Assembly: GCA_036871055.1 (NCBI GenBank)
Contig: CP141893.1
Coordinates: 620,001 to 684,000 of the forward strand
Source of the DNA: Bisbaumannia sp015645095
Lineage (GTDB): Bacteria > Pseudomonadota > Gammaproteobacteria > Pseudomonadales > Halomonadaceae
Direction: 5' to 3'
DNA: 64,000 bases
The translations under genes were made by a program, and so were the position numbers. The notes beneath the pieces were generated by a model. The model was not told the DNA's origin, did not search any database, and saw only the letters and a list, made by a program, of their open reading frames with translations. Of the stretch, positions 32,688 through 42,544 are shown one piece after another. The first letter of the stretch is position 1. The number at the start of each line of letters is the position of its first letter.

Positions 32688-35032
32688 TACACCCTCCCCA
32701 ACCCACTCACTCGCATCACCTCCCTCGTCACCGCTTCATCCAGCATCCCGCGGCCGGTTTCCACCAGCGTTAGCCAGTGCTTGGCGCGGGTGATGCCGGT
32801 GTATACCAGCTCCCGGGTGAGGATGGGGTTGGGGGCGTCGGGGAGCAGCAGGGCGGTGTGGGTGAATTCCGAGCCCTGGGACTTGTGTACCGTCATGGCG
32901 AAGACGGTTTCCACCGCCTGGAGGCGGCTGGGCAGTACCCACTTGATCTTGCCGCTGCCGTCGCTGGACGGGAAGGCGACCCGCAGCAGAGTTCTGCCGG
33001 GCGCCCGGGCATCGGGGAGCGCCAGGGTGATGCCGATATCGCCGTTCATCAGCCCCAGGCCGTAGTCGTTGCGGGTGACCAGTACCGGGCGGCCTTCGAA
33101 CCAGCCCCGGTCGAGCTCCATATCGCTGGCATGGAGCCAGCCGGCACGGCGCAGGGCGCGGCCGATGCGCGGGTTGAGGCCCTCGATGCCCCAGGGGCCC
33201 TTGCGCAGGGCGCAGAGCAGTTGGAACTGGCCATGGGCCTCGAGCACGGCGCGGGCCCAGGCGTCGAAGGGCTGGCGCGCTTCGTCGTCGCCGAAAGCGG
33301 TCTCGGTCGGACGCCGGTCGCGCAGTACCGCCAGGTAGTGGCGGTAGCCCAGCGGCGGGGCGACGGGCTCGCCGCGCCGGTCGTGGCGACCCTGGCCGCG
33401 GTTGGGGAAACCGGCGGGATTACCCTCCACCACCAGCCTGTCGAGACCCGCGTCCTCGGGGTCACCGAGATGCAGCCGGGCCAGGTCACGATAGGCGGCC
33501 TTTCCTTCTTCACCGAACACCTCGCGCACGGCGCGGCGCTTCTCCTTGGCCAGACGCTTGTCGGGCAGCGGGCGATTGACCGCCTCGGCGAGCCGGCCGA
33601 TGCCGCTGGCGGCGTCGAAGCGGTGGCTGACCCGCAGCATGGCGATGGCCTGGTCCAGGGGCTGGCCCTGGGCATCTCTATATCGTTCGGGTAGCGGGGT
33701 GCCGGTGGCGGCCTCCAGCCAGTCGGCGGTCTCGGCGGTGTAGTGGCCGCCCTCGGCGCGCTGGCAGAGATCGCCCAGCACGGCGCCGGCCTCCACGGAG
33801 GCGAGCTGGTCCTTGTCGCCGAGCAGCACCAGCCGCGCCCGGGCGGGCAGGGCGGTCAGCACCGCGGCCATCATCTCGACATCCACCATGGAGGCTTCGT
33901 CGATCACTAGCACGTCCAGGGCCAGGGGGTTGCCGGCGTGGTGGCGGAAGTGGCGGGTATCGGGACGGGAGCCCAGCAGGCGGTGCAGGGTCGTCACCTC
34001 GGTGGGGATGGCCTCGCGCAGGGTCGAGATATCCACACCCTGTTGGCCTACGGCGCCGGCCAGCTCGGCCAGTGACAGCTTCTTGACCTGGCCGGCGATG
34101 GATTCGTTGAGGCGCGCGGCGGCCTTGCCGGTGGGGGCGGCGAGGCGGATACGCAGCGGGCGGGCGGCGTCCGGCTCGGGGCGGCCCAGGGCCATGGCCT
34201 GGAGCAGGGCGAGCAGCTTGACCACGGTGGTGGTCTTGCCGGTGCCGGGGCCGCCGGTGATCACCGCGAAGGGGGAGCGGGCGGCCAGGGAGCAGGCGGC
34301 CTTCTGCCAGTCGAGGTCGCCGCTGGTGGGGAAGAGGGCGTCCAGGGCGGTGGAGAGGGTTGCGGTGTTGGTGGGGGCTTCGGGGCCGGTGGCCGCTTCC
34401 GGGCGCCTATCGGCGCCATCGCTCGGGGAACCCGAGCTCCCACGGGGGGCCTGATCGGGTGCTGCGGTGTCTTCGGGGCGCCTATCGGCGCCAATCGCCC
34501 GATGAATCGGGCTCCTACAGGTGGTGGTGGTGAGTCGGGCGGCGATCTGTTGGCGGATCTGTTGTTCGTATTGCCAGTAGCGGCGCAGGTAGAGGCGCGG
34601 GCCGCGGGGACCGGGGGCGTGGACCAGGGGCGTGCTGCCCGGTGCGTCGTGGGCGACCAGGCCGGGGTTGGCGAGGGCTCGCTGCCAGTCATCGAGGGTC
34701 AGGCCGTCGAGCACCTCGCTGGGCAGGGGCGGTGGTTCGCTGAGGTCGTCGCCTTCCGGCGGCAGCGACAGGGCCAGGTCCGGGGCCTCCAGGGTGGCGG
34801 CCAGGTCGAGGCAGACATGGCCGCGGCCCAGTTGGTGGCTGGCCAGGGCCGCGGCCAGCAGCAGCGGCGCCGGGGCCTCGGGCACCTCGCGGTGCAGGAA
34901 GCGCGCCAGGGCCCGGTCCAGGGCACGCAGCCAGCCGCGCTCCACCCAGCGCGCCAGCAGCGCCATCAGCGCCGGCGTCTCGTCCAGGGCCGGGTGCCGG
35001 GCCTCGGGCAGGTCGTCGAACAGATCCTTCAT
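32687..35032 (-). CDS. recD: Exodeoxyribonuclease V alpha subunit
   Basis: The 781-residue 5'-3' helicase of RecBCD, longer than E. coli RecD (608). Walker A GGPGTGKTTT is at about 260-269, Walker B VLVIDEASMVD follows, and the C-terminal helicase motif AMTVHKSQGSEF is intact. Residues about 172-222 form a low-complexity linker encoded by two REP-like palindromes that sit in frame in the gene. A second extra segment lies at about 460-580, around EKRRAVREVFGEEGKAAY. The start overlaps the recB stop by 4 bp. Confidence 0.95.
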   Translation of the reverse strand: MKDLFDDLPEARHPALDETPALMALLARWVERGWLRALDRALARFLHREVPEAPAPLLLAAALASHQLGRGHVCLDLAATLEAPDLALSLPPEGDDLSEPPPLPSEVLDGLTLDDWQRALANPGLVAHDAPGSTPLVHAPGPRGPRLYLRRYWQYEQQIRQQIAARLTTTTCRSPIHRAIGADRRPEDTAAPDQAPRGSSGSPSDGADRRPEAATGPEAPTNTATLSTALDALFPTSGDLDWQKAACSLAARSPFAVITGGPGTGKTTTVVKLLALLQAMALGRPEPDAARPLRIRLAAPTGKAAARLNESIAGQVKKLSLAELAGAVGQQGVDISTLREAIPTEVTTLHRLLGSRPDTRHFRHHAGNPLALDVLVIDEASMVDVEMMAAVLTALPARARLVLLGDKDQLASVEAGAVLGDLCQRAEGGHYTAETADWLEAATGTPLPERYRDAQGQPLDQAIAMLRVSHRFDAASGIGRLAEAVNRPLPDKRLAKEKRRAVREVFGEEGKAAYRDLARLHLGDPEDAGLDRLVVEGNPAGFPNRGQGRHDRRGEPVAPPLGYRHYLAVLRDRRPTETAFGDDEARQPFDAWARAVLEAHGQFQLLCALRKGPWGIEGLNPRIGRALRRAGWLHASDMELDRGWFEGRPVLVTRNDYGLGLMNGDIGITLALPDARAPGRTLLRVAFPSSDGSGKIKWVLPSRLQAVETVFAMTVHKSQGSEFTHTALLLPDAPNPILTRELVYTGITRAKHWLTLVETGRGMLDEAVTREVMRVSGLGRV
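34401..34443. repeat. REP-like palindrome inside recD, copy A
   Basis: On the minus strand it reads GTGGGAGCTCGGGTTCCCCG and continues to a GGCGCCGATAGGCGCC end. The first part is the GTGGGAGC-type REP head with a short palindrome, the usual make-up of pseudomonad/halomonad REPs. Here it is translated as part of the RecD linker. Confidence 0.75.
34476..34519. repeat. REP-like palindrome inside recD, copy B
   Basis: On the minus strand it begins TGTAGGAGCCCGATTCATCG and also ends with GGCGCCGATAGGCGCC. It is in the same orientation as copy A, 32 bp away, and differs from it mainly in the palindrome arms. It encodes CRSPIHRAIGADRRPED. Confidence 0.75.
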
Positions 35033-38000
35033 GCGGAGGCCTCCGTGGCGTGAGTGGGCGCCGGCTCACCGCGAAACAGGGCGTCCAGGCCGTCGATCAG
35101 GGCCCGGGGCGGGCGCTCGGCGTAGATGCCGCGGCCCTCCGTGGCGGTGGCGGGGCCGATGCCGCGCAGGAAGACGGTCAGCGAGCCGCCGATATGGCGG
35201 TCGTAGTCGTAGTCCGGCAGGCGCGACTTGAGCAGCCGGTGCAGGGCCAGCAGGTAGAGGGCGGCCTGCAGGTCGTAGCGCTTGTCGGCCATGGCGTCGC
35301 GCATGGCCGCCTGGGTGTAGGCGTCGTCGTCCGGCCCCAGGTGGTTGGACTTCCAGTCCAGCACGTAATAGCGCCCGTCGCGCTCGAACACCAGGTCGAT
35401 AAAGCCCTTGAGCATGCCGTTGAGGGTGTCGGCGTCCAGTGCCGGGCGCGGGGCCCCGGCCAGGGTGTAAGCGCTGACCTGGCGGTCCAGGGCCGGGGTG
35501 GCGACCCGGTGGGCGGCGAACCAGAACTCCATCTCCACCTGGTAGCTGGCCAGTTCCTCGAGGCGCAGCGGCGACGCCTCGGGCAGCGGCAGCGGCGTGG
35601 TCAGGAGCTCGCCCAGCCAGCCGTTGAGCGGGGCCAGCCAGGCGCCCCAGCCGCGTAGCTGGGTGCGCCGGGCCAGCATGTCCTCGCGCAGGGCGGCGTC
35701 CCGGGCGGCGCGGCCGAAGCCCTGCTCGCCGGCCCACTCCAGCAGGCCATGCAGGAAGGTGCCGGGGCCGGGACCGCGGGGAAAACGGTGCAGGCGATGG
35801 GCCTGGGGGGGCTGCGTCGCGGCGCTGTCGCGGGGCTCGTCCATCACCTCGAAGGCGGTGGCCTCCAGGGGGGTGGTGGGCTCGGGCAAAGGCGCCGTTT
35901 CATCTGTCTTGGGCGGTAAGTCAGTGCTGACTGGGGCGCCTGCCTGCGCCGCGGCGGGGCCGGGCTCGAGGATGGCGCCGCCGGTGCGCAGCGCCGAGTA
36001 GCTGGCGATCCACCAGTGCTCCCGGGCCGGGCGCGTGGGCACCCGTGCCTCGCCCAGTTCGCCTTCGCCCTGGGCCGGGGTAACGCACTCGGCGGTGGCG
36101 GGGGGCGCCGGTTCGATGACGATGGCCTCCTCCTCGCCCTTGAGGGCGGCCAGGGCCGCGCCGAGGTTCTCCGGCGTGATCGGCTCGCCATTGGTGAGCA
36201 GCTGGCCCAGGGCGCTGGCCTCCAGCCCCTTGAGGGGGGCGACCCCCAGCCAGGTGGCGTGGCGGGCGCGGGTCAGGGCCACATAGAGCTTGCGCAGGTC
36301 CTCGCCCAGGCGCTCCCGGTCGGCGATGGCCAGGGTCGCCTCGTCGGCGGTGAGGCTGAGGCGCAGCCGGCCCTCGGCATCGTGCCAGCGCAGCGGCGAG
36401 TCGTCGGCCTTGGTGGCGCGGTGGTTGCCGATAAAGGGAAGGAACACCAGCGGGTACTCCAGCCCCTTGGACTTGTGGATGGTGATCACCTGCACCAGGT
36501 CGGCGTCGCTCTCCAGGCGCAGCTTATGGGCCTCGCCCTGGTCGTCCGGCTCGGCGATGGCCTCGGCCAGGAAGCGAATCAGCGCATGCTCGCCGTCCAG
36601 CTCCTGGCTGGCGTGCTGTAATAATTCGCCCAGATGCAGGAGGTCGGTAAGCCAGCGCTCACCTTCGCTGGAAGGTCCACCGGCCAGCAGCCGGCCGGGC
36701 ACCTCGAAGTCGTTCATCAGCCGGCGCAGCAGCGGCAGCACCCCCTGGCGCTGCCACAGGCGGCGGTAGTCGCGGAACTGCAGCACCCGGGCCTCCCAGG
36801 CCAGCTCATCCTGCTGCAAGCGGTCGAGGGCGGCGAGGTCCAGGCCCAGGCCGGGGGTGGCCAGGGCGGCGCGCAGCAGGCGCTCATCGTCCGGGTCGGC
36901 GCAGGCGCGCAGCCAGGCCTCGAGCTCGACGGCCATGGGCGAGGCGAACACCTTGTCCTTGTCGGAGAGGTAGACGCTCTTGACCCCGCGGCGAGCCAGG
37001 GCACGGCGGATCTCCCGGGCCTCATTGATGCCGTTGACCAGCACCGCCATGTCCGAGGGGGCCAGCGGCGTGACGCTCTCGCCATTAGCGAAGCCCGCCG
37101 CGCCGCGCCGGCCCCGCTCCAGCAGGGCGACCATCTGGGAGGCGCAGCGCTCGGCCATCTCGCCCAGATAGGCGCCCCTGCCGAGGGGCTCGTCACTGTC
37201 CAGTTGCCAGAGGGTCATGGCCGGCTGTGGCTGGCCGTCGACGGTGAGTGAGTCCTTGCGGCCCTTCGCCTTGACCGGGGTGAAGGGCACCGGGTTGACG
37301 CTCGCCTCCTTGAACAGGAAGGCCCCGGCGGGGTGGGCCTCGGCGAATTCGAAGCAGCGGTTCACCGCGGCCACCATGGCGGCGCCGGAGCGGTAGTTGG
37401 TGCCCAGGGTAATGTGGCGGCCGGCGGTGTCGCGGCGGGCCTGGAGGTAGGTGTAGATATCGGCGCCGCGGAAGGCGTAGATCGCCTGCTTGGGGTCGCC
37501 GATCAGGAAGACGCCGGTCTCCGGCGCATTGTCGGCCAGGTGGTAGACCCGGTCGAAGATGCGGTACTGCACCGGGTCGGTGTCCTGGAACTCGTCCACC
37601 AGGGCCACCGGGAACTGCTGGCGAATACGCTCGGCCAAGGCGTCGGCACTGGGGCTGGCCAGCGCCCGGTCGAGATGCGTCAGCAGGTCGTTGGGGCCCA
37701 TCTCAGCGCGGCGCTCCTGCTCGCGGGCCAGCCGCGCCCGGCACCACCGCACGGCATGAATCAGCAGGTCGGCATGGGGCTCGGGCAGGGCATCCAGGGC
37801 CGCGGGCAGCTCGGCCAGGGCCTCCCAGGCCGCCGGCACCGGGGGCGTGCCCTCCTTCCAGATCTCCGCCATGCCCTCCGGGGTCAGGCGTTTCCAGGCG
37901 TTGGCGGTCAGCGCCGGGCGGCTCGCCTCGCCCTCGCACCAGTCGCGCAGGGCCCCCAGCCAGTTGGCGCGGCTCTTGGCATTGAAGCTCTGTCCCTTGA

Positions 38001-38829
38001 AGGCCTTGCGCTTGGCGGCCTCCTCCAGGGCCGGGCCCAGCTCGTCCAGCCAGGCGGCCCAGGGCGCCTTGAGCTCGGCGAGGCGCGCCTCGCGCTCCGC
38101 CCGGGCCGCGGCCAGGGTCTCGGCGGGGGGCGGGGCCCGGTGGTCCAGGGCGTCGCTTTCGGGGAGCAGCGGGCGCACGGCGGCGTAGAGGGAGGCGCGG
38201 CCCTCGGTGGGGGCCTCCCAGTAGCGGGTGATCTCGGCCAGGGCCTCGGCGTCCAGCGGGTAGTAGAAGCTGCGCCAGTAGTCGCGCACCACCTCCTGCT
38301 CGAGCTCGCCCTGGTCGGTGGTCAGCTCCAGGGAGAAGAGGCTGCCGCTGTCGAAGGCGTGCTCCCGCAGCATGCGGTAGCACCAGCTATGGATGGTGGA
38401 GACGGCGGCCTCGTCCATCCACTCGGCGGCCAGCTGCAGGCGCCGGGCGCAGGCGGGCCAGGCCGCCGGGTCGTACTGGTCGCGCAGGGCCAGCAGCAGC
38501 GGATCGAATGGGGGACAGACCCCCATTTCCGGCGCCGTGGACTCCGCCGGGGTCTGACCCCGAAAAACCTCGGCGGCTTCCACCAGGCGGGCGCGAATCC
38601 GCTCGCGCAGTTCCTGGGTGGCGGCGTTGGTAAAGGTCACCACCAGGATCTCCGGCGGGGTCAGGGCGCGGGGGAAGGCGGCTTCGTCCTCGGCATGGCG
38701 GGCGCCCAGCACCAGGCGCACATAGAGCAGGGCGATGGTAAAGGTCTTGCCGGTGCCGGCGCTGGCCTCGATCAGGCGGCTGCCGTGCAAGGGAAACGTC
38801 AAGGGGTCGAGCTGGGTGACATCACTCAT
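35029..38829 (-). CDS. recB: Exodeoxyribonuclease V beta subunit
   Basis: The 1266-residue 3'-5' helicase and nuclease of RecBCD, which processes double-strand breaks and loads RecA at Chi. Walker A EASAGTGKTF is at 21-30, the helicase core FQDTDPVQYRIFD and VQVITIHKSKGLEYP follow, and the C-terminal nuclease motif FIDLVFERDGRYYVLDWKSNHLG is intact. Residues about 90-108 (GQTPAESTAPEMGVCPPFD) come from a palindromic insertion. The gene overlaps recC upstream and recD downstream by 4 bp each (ATGA), so the three are translated together. Confidence 0.97.
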   Translation of the reverse strand: MSDVTQLDPLTFPLHGSRLIEASAGTGKTFTIALLYVRLVLGARHAEDEAAFPRALTPPEILVVTFTNAATQELRERIRARLVEAAEVFRGQTPAESTAPEMGVCPPFDPLLLALRDQYDPAAWPACARRLQLAAEWMDEAAVSTIHSWCYRMLREHAFDSGSLFSLELTTDQGELEQEVVRDYWRSFYYPLDAEALAEITRYWEAPTEGRASLYAAVRPLLPESDALDHRAPPPAETLAAARAEREARLAELKAPWAAWLDELGPALEEAAKRKAFKGQSFNAKSRANWLGALRDWCEGEASRPALTANAWKRLTPEGMAEIWKEGTPPVPAAWEALAELPAALDALPEPHADLLIHAVRWCRARLAREQERRAEMGPNDLLTHLDRALASPSADALAERIRQQFPVALVDEFQDTDPVQYRIFDRVYHLADNAPETGVFLIGDPKQAIYAFRGADIYTYLQARRDTAGRHITLGTNYRSGAAMVAAVNRCFEFAEAHPAGAFLFKEASVNPVPFTPVKAKGRKDSLTVDGQPQPAMTLWQLDSDEPLGRGAYLGEMAERCASQMVALLERGRRGAAGFANGESVTPLAPSDMAVLVNGINEAREIRRALARRGVKSVYLSDKDKVFASPMAVELEAWLRACADPDDERLLRAALATPGLGLDLAALDRLQQDELAWEARVLQFRDYRRLWQRQGVLPLLRRLMNDFEVPGRLLAGGPSSEGERWLTDLLHLGELLQHASQELDGEHALIRFLAEAIAEPDDQGEAHKLRLESDADLVQVITIHKSKGLEYPLVFLPFIGNHRATKADDSPLRWHDAEGRLRLSLTADEATLAIADRERLGEDLRKLYVALTRARHATWLGVAPLKGLEASALGQLLTNGEPITPENLGAALAALKGEEEAIVIEPAPPATAECVTPAQGEGELGEARVPTRPAREHWWIASYSALRTGGAILEPGPAAAQAGAPVSTDLPPKTDETAPLPEPTTPLEATAFEVMDEPRDSAATQPPQAHRLHRFPRGPGPGTFLHGLLEWAGEQGFGRAARDAALREDMLARRTQLRGWGAWLAPLNGWLGELLTTPLPLPEASPLRLEELASYQVEMEFWFAAHRVATPALDRQVSAYTLAGAPRPALDADTLNGMLKGFIDLVFERDGRYYVLDWKSNHLGPDDDAYTQAAMRDAMADKRYDLQAALYLLALHRLLKSRLPDYDYDRHIGGSLTVFLRGIGPATATEGRGIYAERPPRALIDGLDALFRGEPAPTHATEASA
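38507..38562. repeat. Palindromic insertion inside recB
   Basis: Two perfect palindromes lie 20 bp apart in the coding sequence: AATGGGGG-ACAGA-CCCCCATT at 38507-38527 and CGGGGTC-T-GACCCCG at 38548-38562. Sequences of the form GGGGTCTGACCCC and GGGGACAGACCCC are common in intergenic repeats of proteobacteria. The frame is kept, adding a short Pro/Cys-containing loop to RecB. Confidence 0.7.
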
Positions 38830-41800
38830 TTGCCGTCTCCCCCATTTTTCTCCCCTTTTACTGCGAGATAGAGCGGCGCCAGCAGCCGCTCGGCCAGTGT
38901 TGGAAAATCCAGCCTGGCGACGCCAAGCCGTTTCTCCTTATCGGCCGGGGCGGTGGCCATCAGGGCGGCGAAGTCGGGCCAGCGGTGGGCGAGGTAGGCG
39001 TTGCGGTCCACCTCGCCGCCGCTGAAGGCGTCGCCCTCGTAGGCCTTTCTCGCCTGCTGCCAGGCATCGCTGTCGGGGCCGTTGTTCTCCTTCGAGCCGT
39101 CGTGCCGGTCGACCTTGGCCAGCCAGGCGAAGGCGGTATCGCAGGCCAGCGGCAGGGGCTCGCGCATCCCCGCCTGCCAGGCGTCGATCAGCTCGCCGAG
39201 GCGTTGCCGGGCGGCCGTGGCCTCCACGGGGGGCAGGGTCACGCTGCCGGCCTTGGAGAGCAGCCGGGTGGTCAGGGGCGCCTCCAGGTTGCCGGCCAGA
39301 TGGGCCACCCAGGGGCGCACCAGTTGGGCCCAGCGGTACTTCTTCTGCTTGATCAGGCTGCTGCTGGTCAGCAGCAGGCGACAGCGCTCGCCTGCGTCGT
39401 TCGTGCGCAGCTGATCGAGCCAGTCCTCCAGGGGCGGGGTGGTGCGGGTGGGCAGTGCCAGGCGCACCGGCTCGGGCTCTTCCACCGCATGGGGCCAGGC
39501 GTCGATCAGCTCGGCGTACTCGGCGAACAGCGCCTCCATGGGCTCGGTGAGGCTCTCGCGCATGCGTTCGGCGAAGGCGCCCATGGCCAGCACCCCCTGG
39601 CCCTCCAGGCGCTGCAGGGCCTCGTCCAGCGCCGCGATCCGCGGCTGGCCGGCATCCACGGCGCGGCGCTGGGCCTGGATCAGGGCGTCCTGCAGTTGCC
39701 AGTGGGTCAGGCCGTCGAGGGCGAAGGGCTCCTGGTCGAGGCGGGTCAGTTCCTCCCGCTCCAGGAAGACCCGTAGGCGGGTATTGAAGAAGGCCTTGGC
39801 CGGGTCGCGCAGAAAGCTTCCGAGCTGATGCAGCGTGAGCGGGTTTTCCTGCGCGAAATCACCCAGGGCCTGGGCGTCCGCCGTGGGAATCGCCTCGTTA
39901 TGCACGTCCCGCCACTCATGGGCATAGGTAAAACGGCGCCGGGCCGAGGTGTCCCGGACCGCCTGCTGCGCCGGGGTGGGGAAGTAGTCGCGGCTGAAGG
40001 GCTGCAACGGATGCTCGGTGGTCAGGGCGGCGAGCAGGTCGTCGCCATGCGCTGTCTGCCAGCCGGCGGCCAAGTGGTCGCGCAGCTGGCCCACCAGCAC
40101 CGAGGGGGGCTTCTCGGCGTTGTCGACGATGCTGCGCCCCACCCAGCTGATATAGAGCTGGCGCCGCGCCGAGAGCAGCGCCTCCAGGAAGAGGTAGCGG
40201 TCGTCCTCGCGGCGCGAGCGGTCGCCGGGGCGGTAGTCGCCGTGCATCAGGTCGATATCCAGCGGCGGCTGGCTGCGCGGGTAGTCGCCGTCGTTCATGC
40301 CCAAGAGACACACCCGCTGGAAGGGGATAGCGCGCATCGGCATCAGGGTGGCGAAGTTGACCGCCCCGGCCAGGAAGCGCTGGGAGAGGCTGTGCTCGTC
40401 GATCTGCCCCAGCCAGTGCTCGCGCACCACCGAGAGCGGAAGCTCCCGGGTCAGCCCCGCCTCCCGGGCGCTCTCCTGGAAGGTCTGCAGGCCCTGTTCC
40501 AGGCGCGCCAGCATCAGGCTGTCGGCGGGCTCCTCCGCGCTGAAACAGGCCTCCAGCAGCTCGCGCAGCACCGCCACCCAGGCGTCCGCGTCCTGGGCTT
40601 GGCGCAGCCGCTGCCACTGGGCCTCCAGGGTCTCCAGTAGCTGCGCCAGGGGGCCGGCCAGGCCCGCCTCCAGGCCGCCGATATCGTCGTAGGGCTCGAT
40701 GCCCTGCCAGGCGCCGCCGCCGTTGCCCACCGCATAGCCGAGCAGCAGCCGGCGCAGGCCGAAGGCCCAGGTGTTCTGGGTCAGGCCCTCGGGCAGGTCG
40801 AGGCTGCCGCGCTGGCGGGCGTCGAGTCCCCAGCGGATGCCGGCGCCCTCGATCCAGCGGGCGAGCGTCGGCAGGTCCGCCTCGTCGAGGCCGAAGCGGG
40901 CCCGCAGCGCCGGCACCTCCAGCAGGTCGAGCAGGTCGCTCACCGAGAAGCGCAGCTCCGGCAGGCGCAGCAGCTTCTCGAGGGCCACCATCAGCGGCAG
41001 CCGGTGGCGGTCGGCCTGGTCGGAGAGGGTGAAGGGGATATGCCGTGGGTCATCCGGCGGGTATTGGCCGAAGACCGCCTGGATATGCGGGGCGTAGTGA
41101 TCGATCTCCGGCACCATCACGATGATATCCCGGGGCCTGAGCTCGGGGTCGGCGGCGAAGGCGGCCAGCAACTGGTCGTGGAGGACTTCCACCTCCCGCT
41201 GGGGGCCGTGGGCGACGTGGAAGACCAGGGAGTCGTCCTCGGCCGGGTCCAGCGCCGGCCAGGTGTCGCGGCTCTCGGCCAGCGGGCGCAGGGCGCGGAT
41301 ATCGTCCTGCAGCTGTTGCAGCAGCAGGCCAGGCGAATCGTCCGGCACGCAGGGCTCGAAGAGATCGATGCGCAGCGCCTCACCTTCGAAGAGCCCTTGA
41401 TAGCTGCCGGCGTCGTCGTGTTCGTCGAGCAGGCGCAGGTAGTCGCGGCCCTGCTTGCCCCAGGCCGCCAGCAGCGGCTGGGCGTGTAGGTGCAGGGCGG
41501 CCTCGCCGTCGCCATCGCCGAGCACGTCGAGGCGCTCCGGCATGCCCGGCTTGCGGGCTTGCCGCCTTCGCGCCGCCCGCAGCAGCTCCTTATGCTCGAT
41601 GATATCGGCCCAGTAGTGCTCGCAGGGGTTGTGCACGCAGAGCAGCACCTGGCTGACCCGGGCGATGGCGGCCAGGGCCTCCAGGGTCTGCTGGGGCAAG
41701 GAGGAGATGCCGAAGACCACCACCCGGCGCGGCAGCCCGGGAGGCCGGTGGCTGGGAGTCAGCGACTCGGCGGCGGCGAGAAAGCGCCGGTGCACCCGGG

Positions 41801-42461
41801 CGCGGCTGGAGTCGATACCGGCGCTGCCATGGGCGGCCTCCACGTCGGCGCATAGCGCCCGCCACAGCTCCGGCTGCCAGCGTTGGGCCTCCTCCAGGGG
41901 GCGCGCCTCGCCGCGGGCGGAGATGCGCACGTCCTGCCCCGCCGCCCAGGCGTCCAGCCAGTCGGCCCGGTAGACCTGGTACTGGTCGAAGAGGTCGGCC
42001 AGCCGTTCGGCCAACTGGTGGTGCTTGCGCAGGTCGGCATCGTCGGCCAGGAAGCGCGCCAGGGGCGCGAAGCTGGGCCGGTCCAGCAGCCCCGGCAAGA
42101 GGCGCAGCAGCCGCCACACCAGCCGCGACTTGTCCAGGGGCGAGGTGGCGGGCACCGCGTTCTCGTCGCCGCTGACATGGTTCAGCACGCTGCGATAGGC
42201 CTGCCACAAGAAGCGCGCCGGCAGGGTCACGTCGAGTGCGGCGGCGATGCCGGCGCCGCCCTGGGGGGCGTCCTCGGCCAAGGCCAGCTTGAGCCACTGG
42301 CCGATGCCGTTGCTCTGTACCAGGATGGTCTCGTTCTCCAGCGGGCCGAGGGGATGGCGGGTCATCCACTCCACCGCCAGGTGGCGCAGGGCCTCCAGGC
42401 GGTTGCCGTGGATCACCATGAAACCGGGGGAGAGGGCGGTCGTGGCGACGGCCAGGGACAT
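38826..42461 (-). CDS. recC: Exodeoxyribonuclease V gamma subunit
   Basis: The 1211-residue Chi-recognising subunit of RecBCD (E. coli 1122). The N-terminus MSLAVATTALSPGFMVIHGNRLEALRHLAVEWM, the block ENETILVQSNGIGQWLKLALAE and PMRAIPFQRVCLLGMNDGDYPRSQPPLDIDLM are characteristic. ATG at 42461 was chosen from homology and GAAGGAAG upstream; a longer frame reaches 42509. It is the first gene of recC-recB-recD; E. coli has ptrA between recC and recB, which is absent here. Confidence 0.96.
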   Translation of the reverse strand: MSLAVATTALSPGFMVIHGNRLEALRHLAVEWMTRHPLGPLENETILVQSNGIGQWLKLALAEDAPQGGAGIAAALDVTLPARFLWQAYRSVLNHVSGDENAVPATSPLDKSRLVWRLLRLLPGLLDRPSFAPLARFLADDADLRKHHQLAERLADLFDQYQVYRADWLDAWAAGQDVRISARGEARPLEEAQRWQPELWRALCADVEAAHGSAGIDSSRARVHRRFLAAAESLTPSHRPPGLPRRVVVFGISSLPQQTLEALAAIARVSQVLLCVHNPCEHYWADIIEHKELLRAARRRQARKPGMPERLDVLGDGDGEAALHLHAQPLLAAWGKQGRDYLRLLDEHDDAGSYQGLFEGEALRIDLFEPCVPDDSPGLLLQQLQDDIRALRPLAESRDTWPALDPAEDDSLVFHVAHGPQREVEVLHDQLLAAFAADPELRPRDIIVMVPEIDHYAPHIQAVFGQYPPDDPRHIPFTLSDQADRHRLPLMVALEKLLRLPELRFSVSDLLDLLEVPALRARFGLDEADLPTLARWIEGAGIRWGLDARQRGSLDLPEGLTQNTWAFGLRRLLLGYAVGNGGGAWQGIEPYDDIGGLEAGLAGPLAQLLETLEAQWQRLRQAQDADAWVAVLRELLEACFSAEEPADSLMLARLEQGLQTFQESAREAGLTRELPLSVVREHWLGQIDEHSLSQRFLAGAVNFATLMPMRAIPFQRVCLLGMNDGDYPRSQPPLDIDLMHGDYRPGDRSRREDDRYLFLEALLSARRQLYISWVGRSIVDNAEKPPSVLVGQLRDHLAAGWQTAHGDDLLAALTTEHPLQPFSRDYFPTPAQQAVRDTSARRRFTYAHEWRDVHNEAIPTADAQALGDFAQENPLTLHQLGSFLRDPAKAFFNTRLRVFLEREELTRLDQEPFALDGLTHWQLQDALIQAQRRAVDAGQPRIAALDEALQRLEGQGVLAMGAFAERMRESLTEPMEALFAEYAELIDAWPHAVEEPEPVRLALPTRTTPPLEDWLDQLRTNDAGERCRLLLTSSSLIKQKKYRWAQLVRPWVAHLAGNLEAPLTTRLLSKAGSVTLPPVEATAARQRLGELIDAWQAGMREPLPLACDTAFAWLAKVDRHDGSKENNGPDSDAWQQARKAYEGDAFSGGEVDRNAYLAHRWPDFAALMATAPADKEKRLGVARLDFPTLAERLLAPLYLAVKGEKNGGDGK

Positions 42462-42544
42462 GGGCGCTTCCTTCGCGATGGGCCGGGGTGACTTATGGTG
42501 CCATAGCAAAAAGGCGGGGGTTAGCCCGCAGGAAAAGGCGAAGC

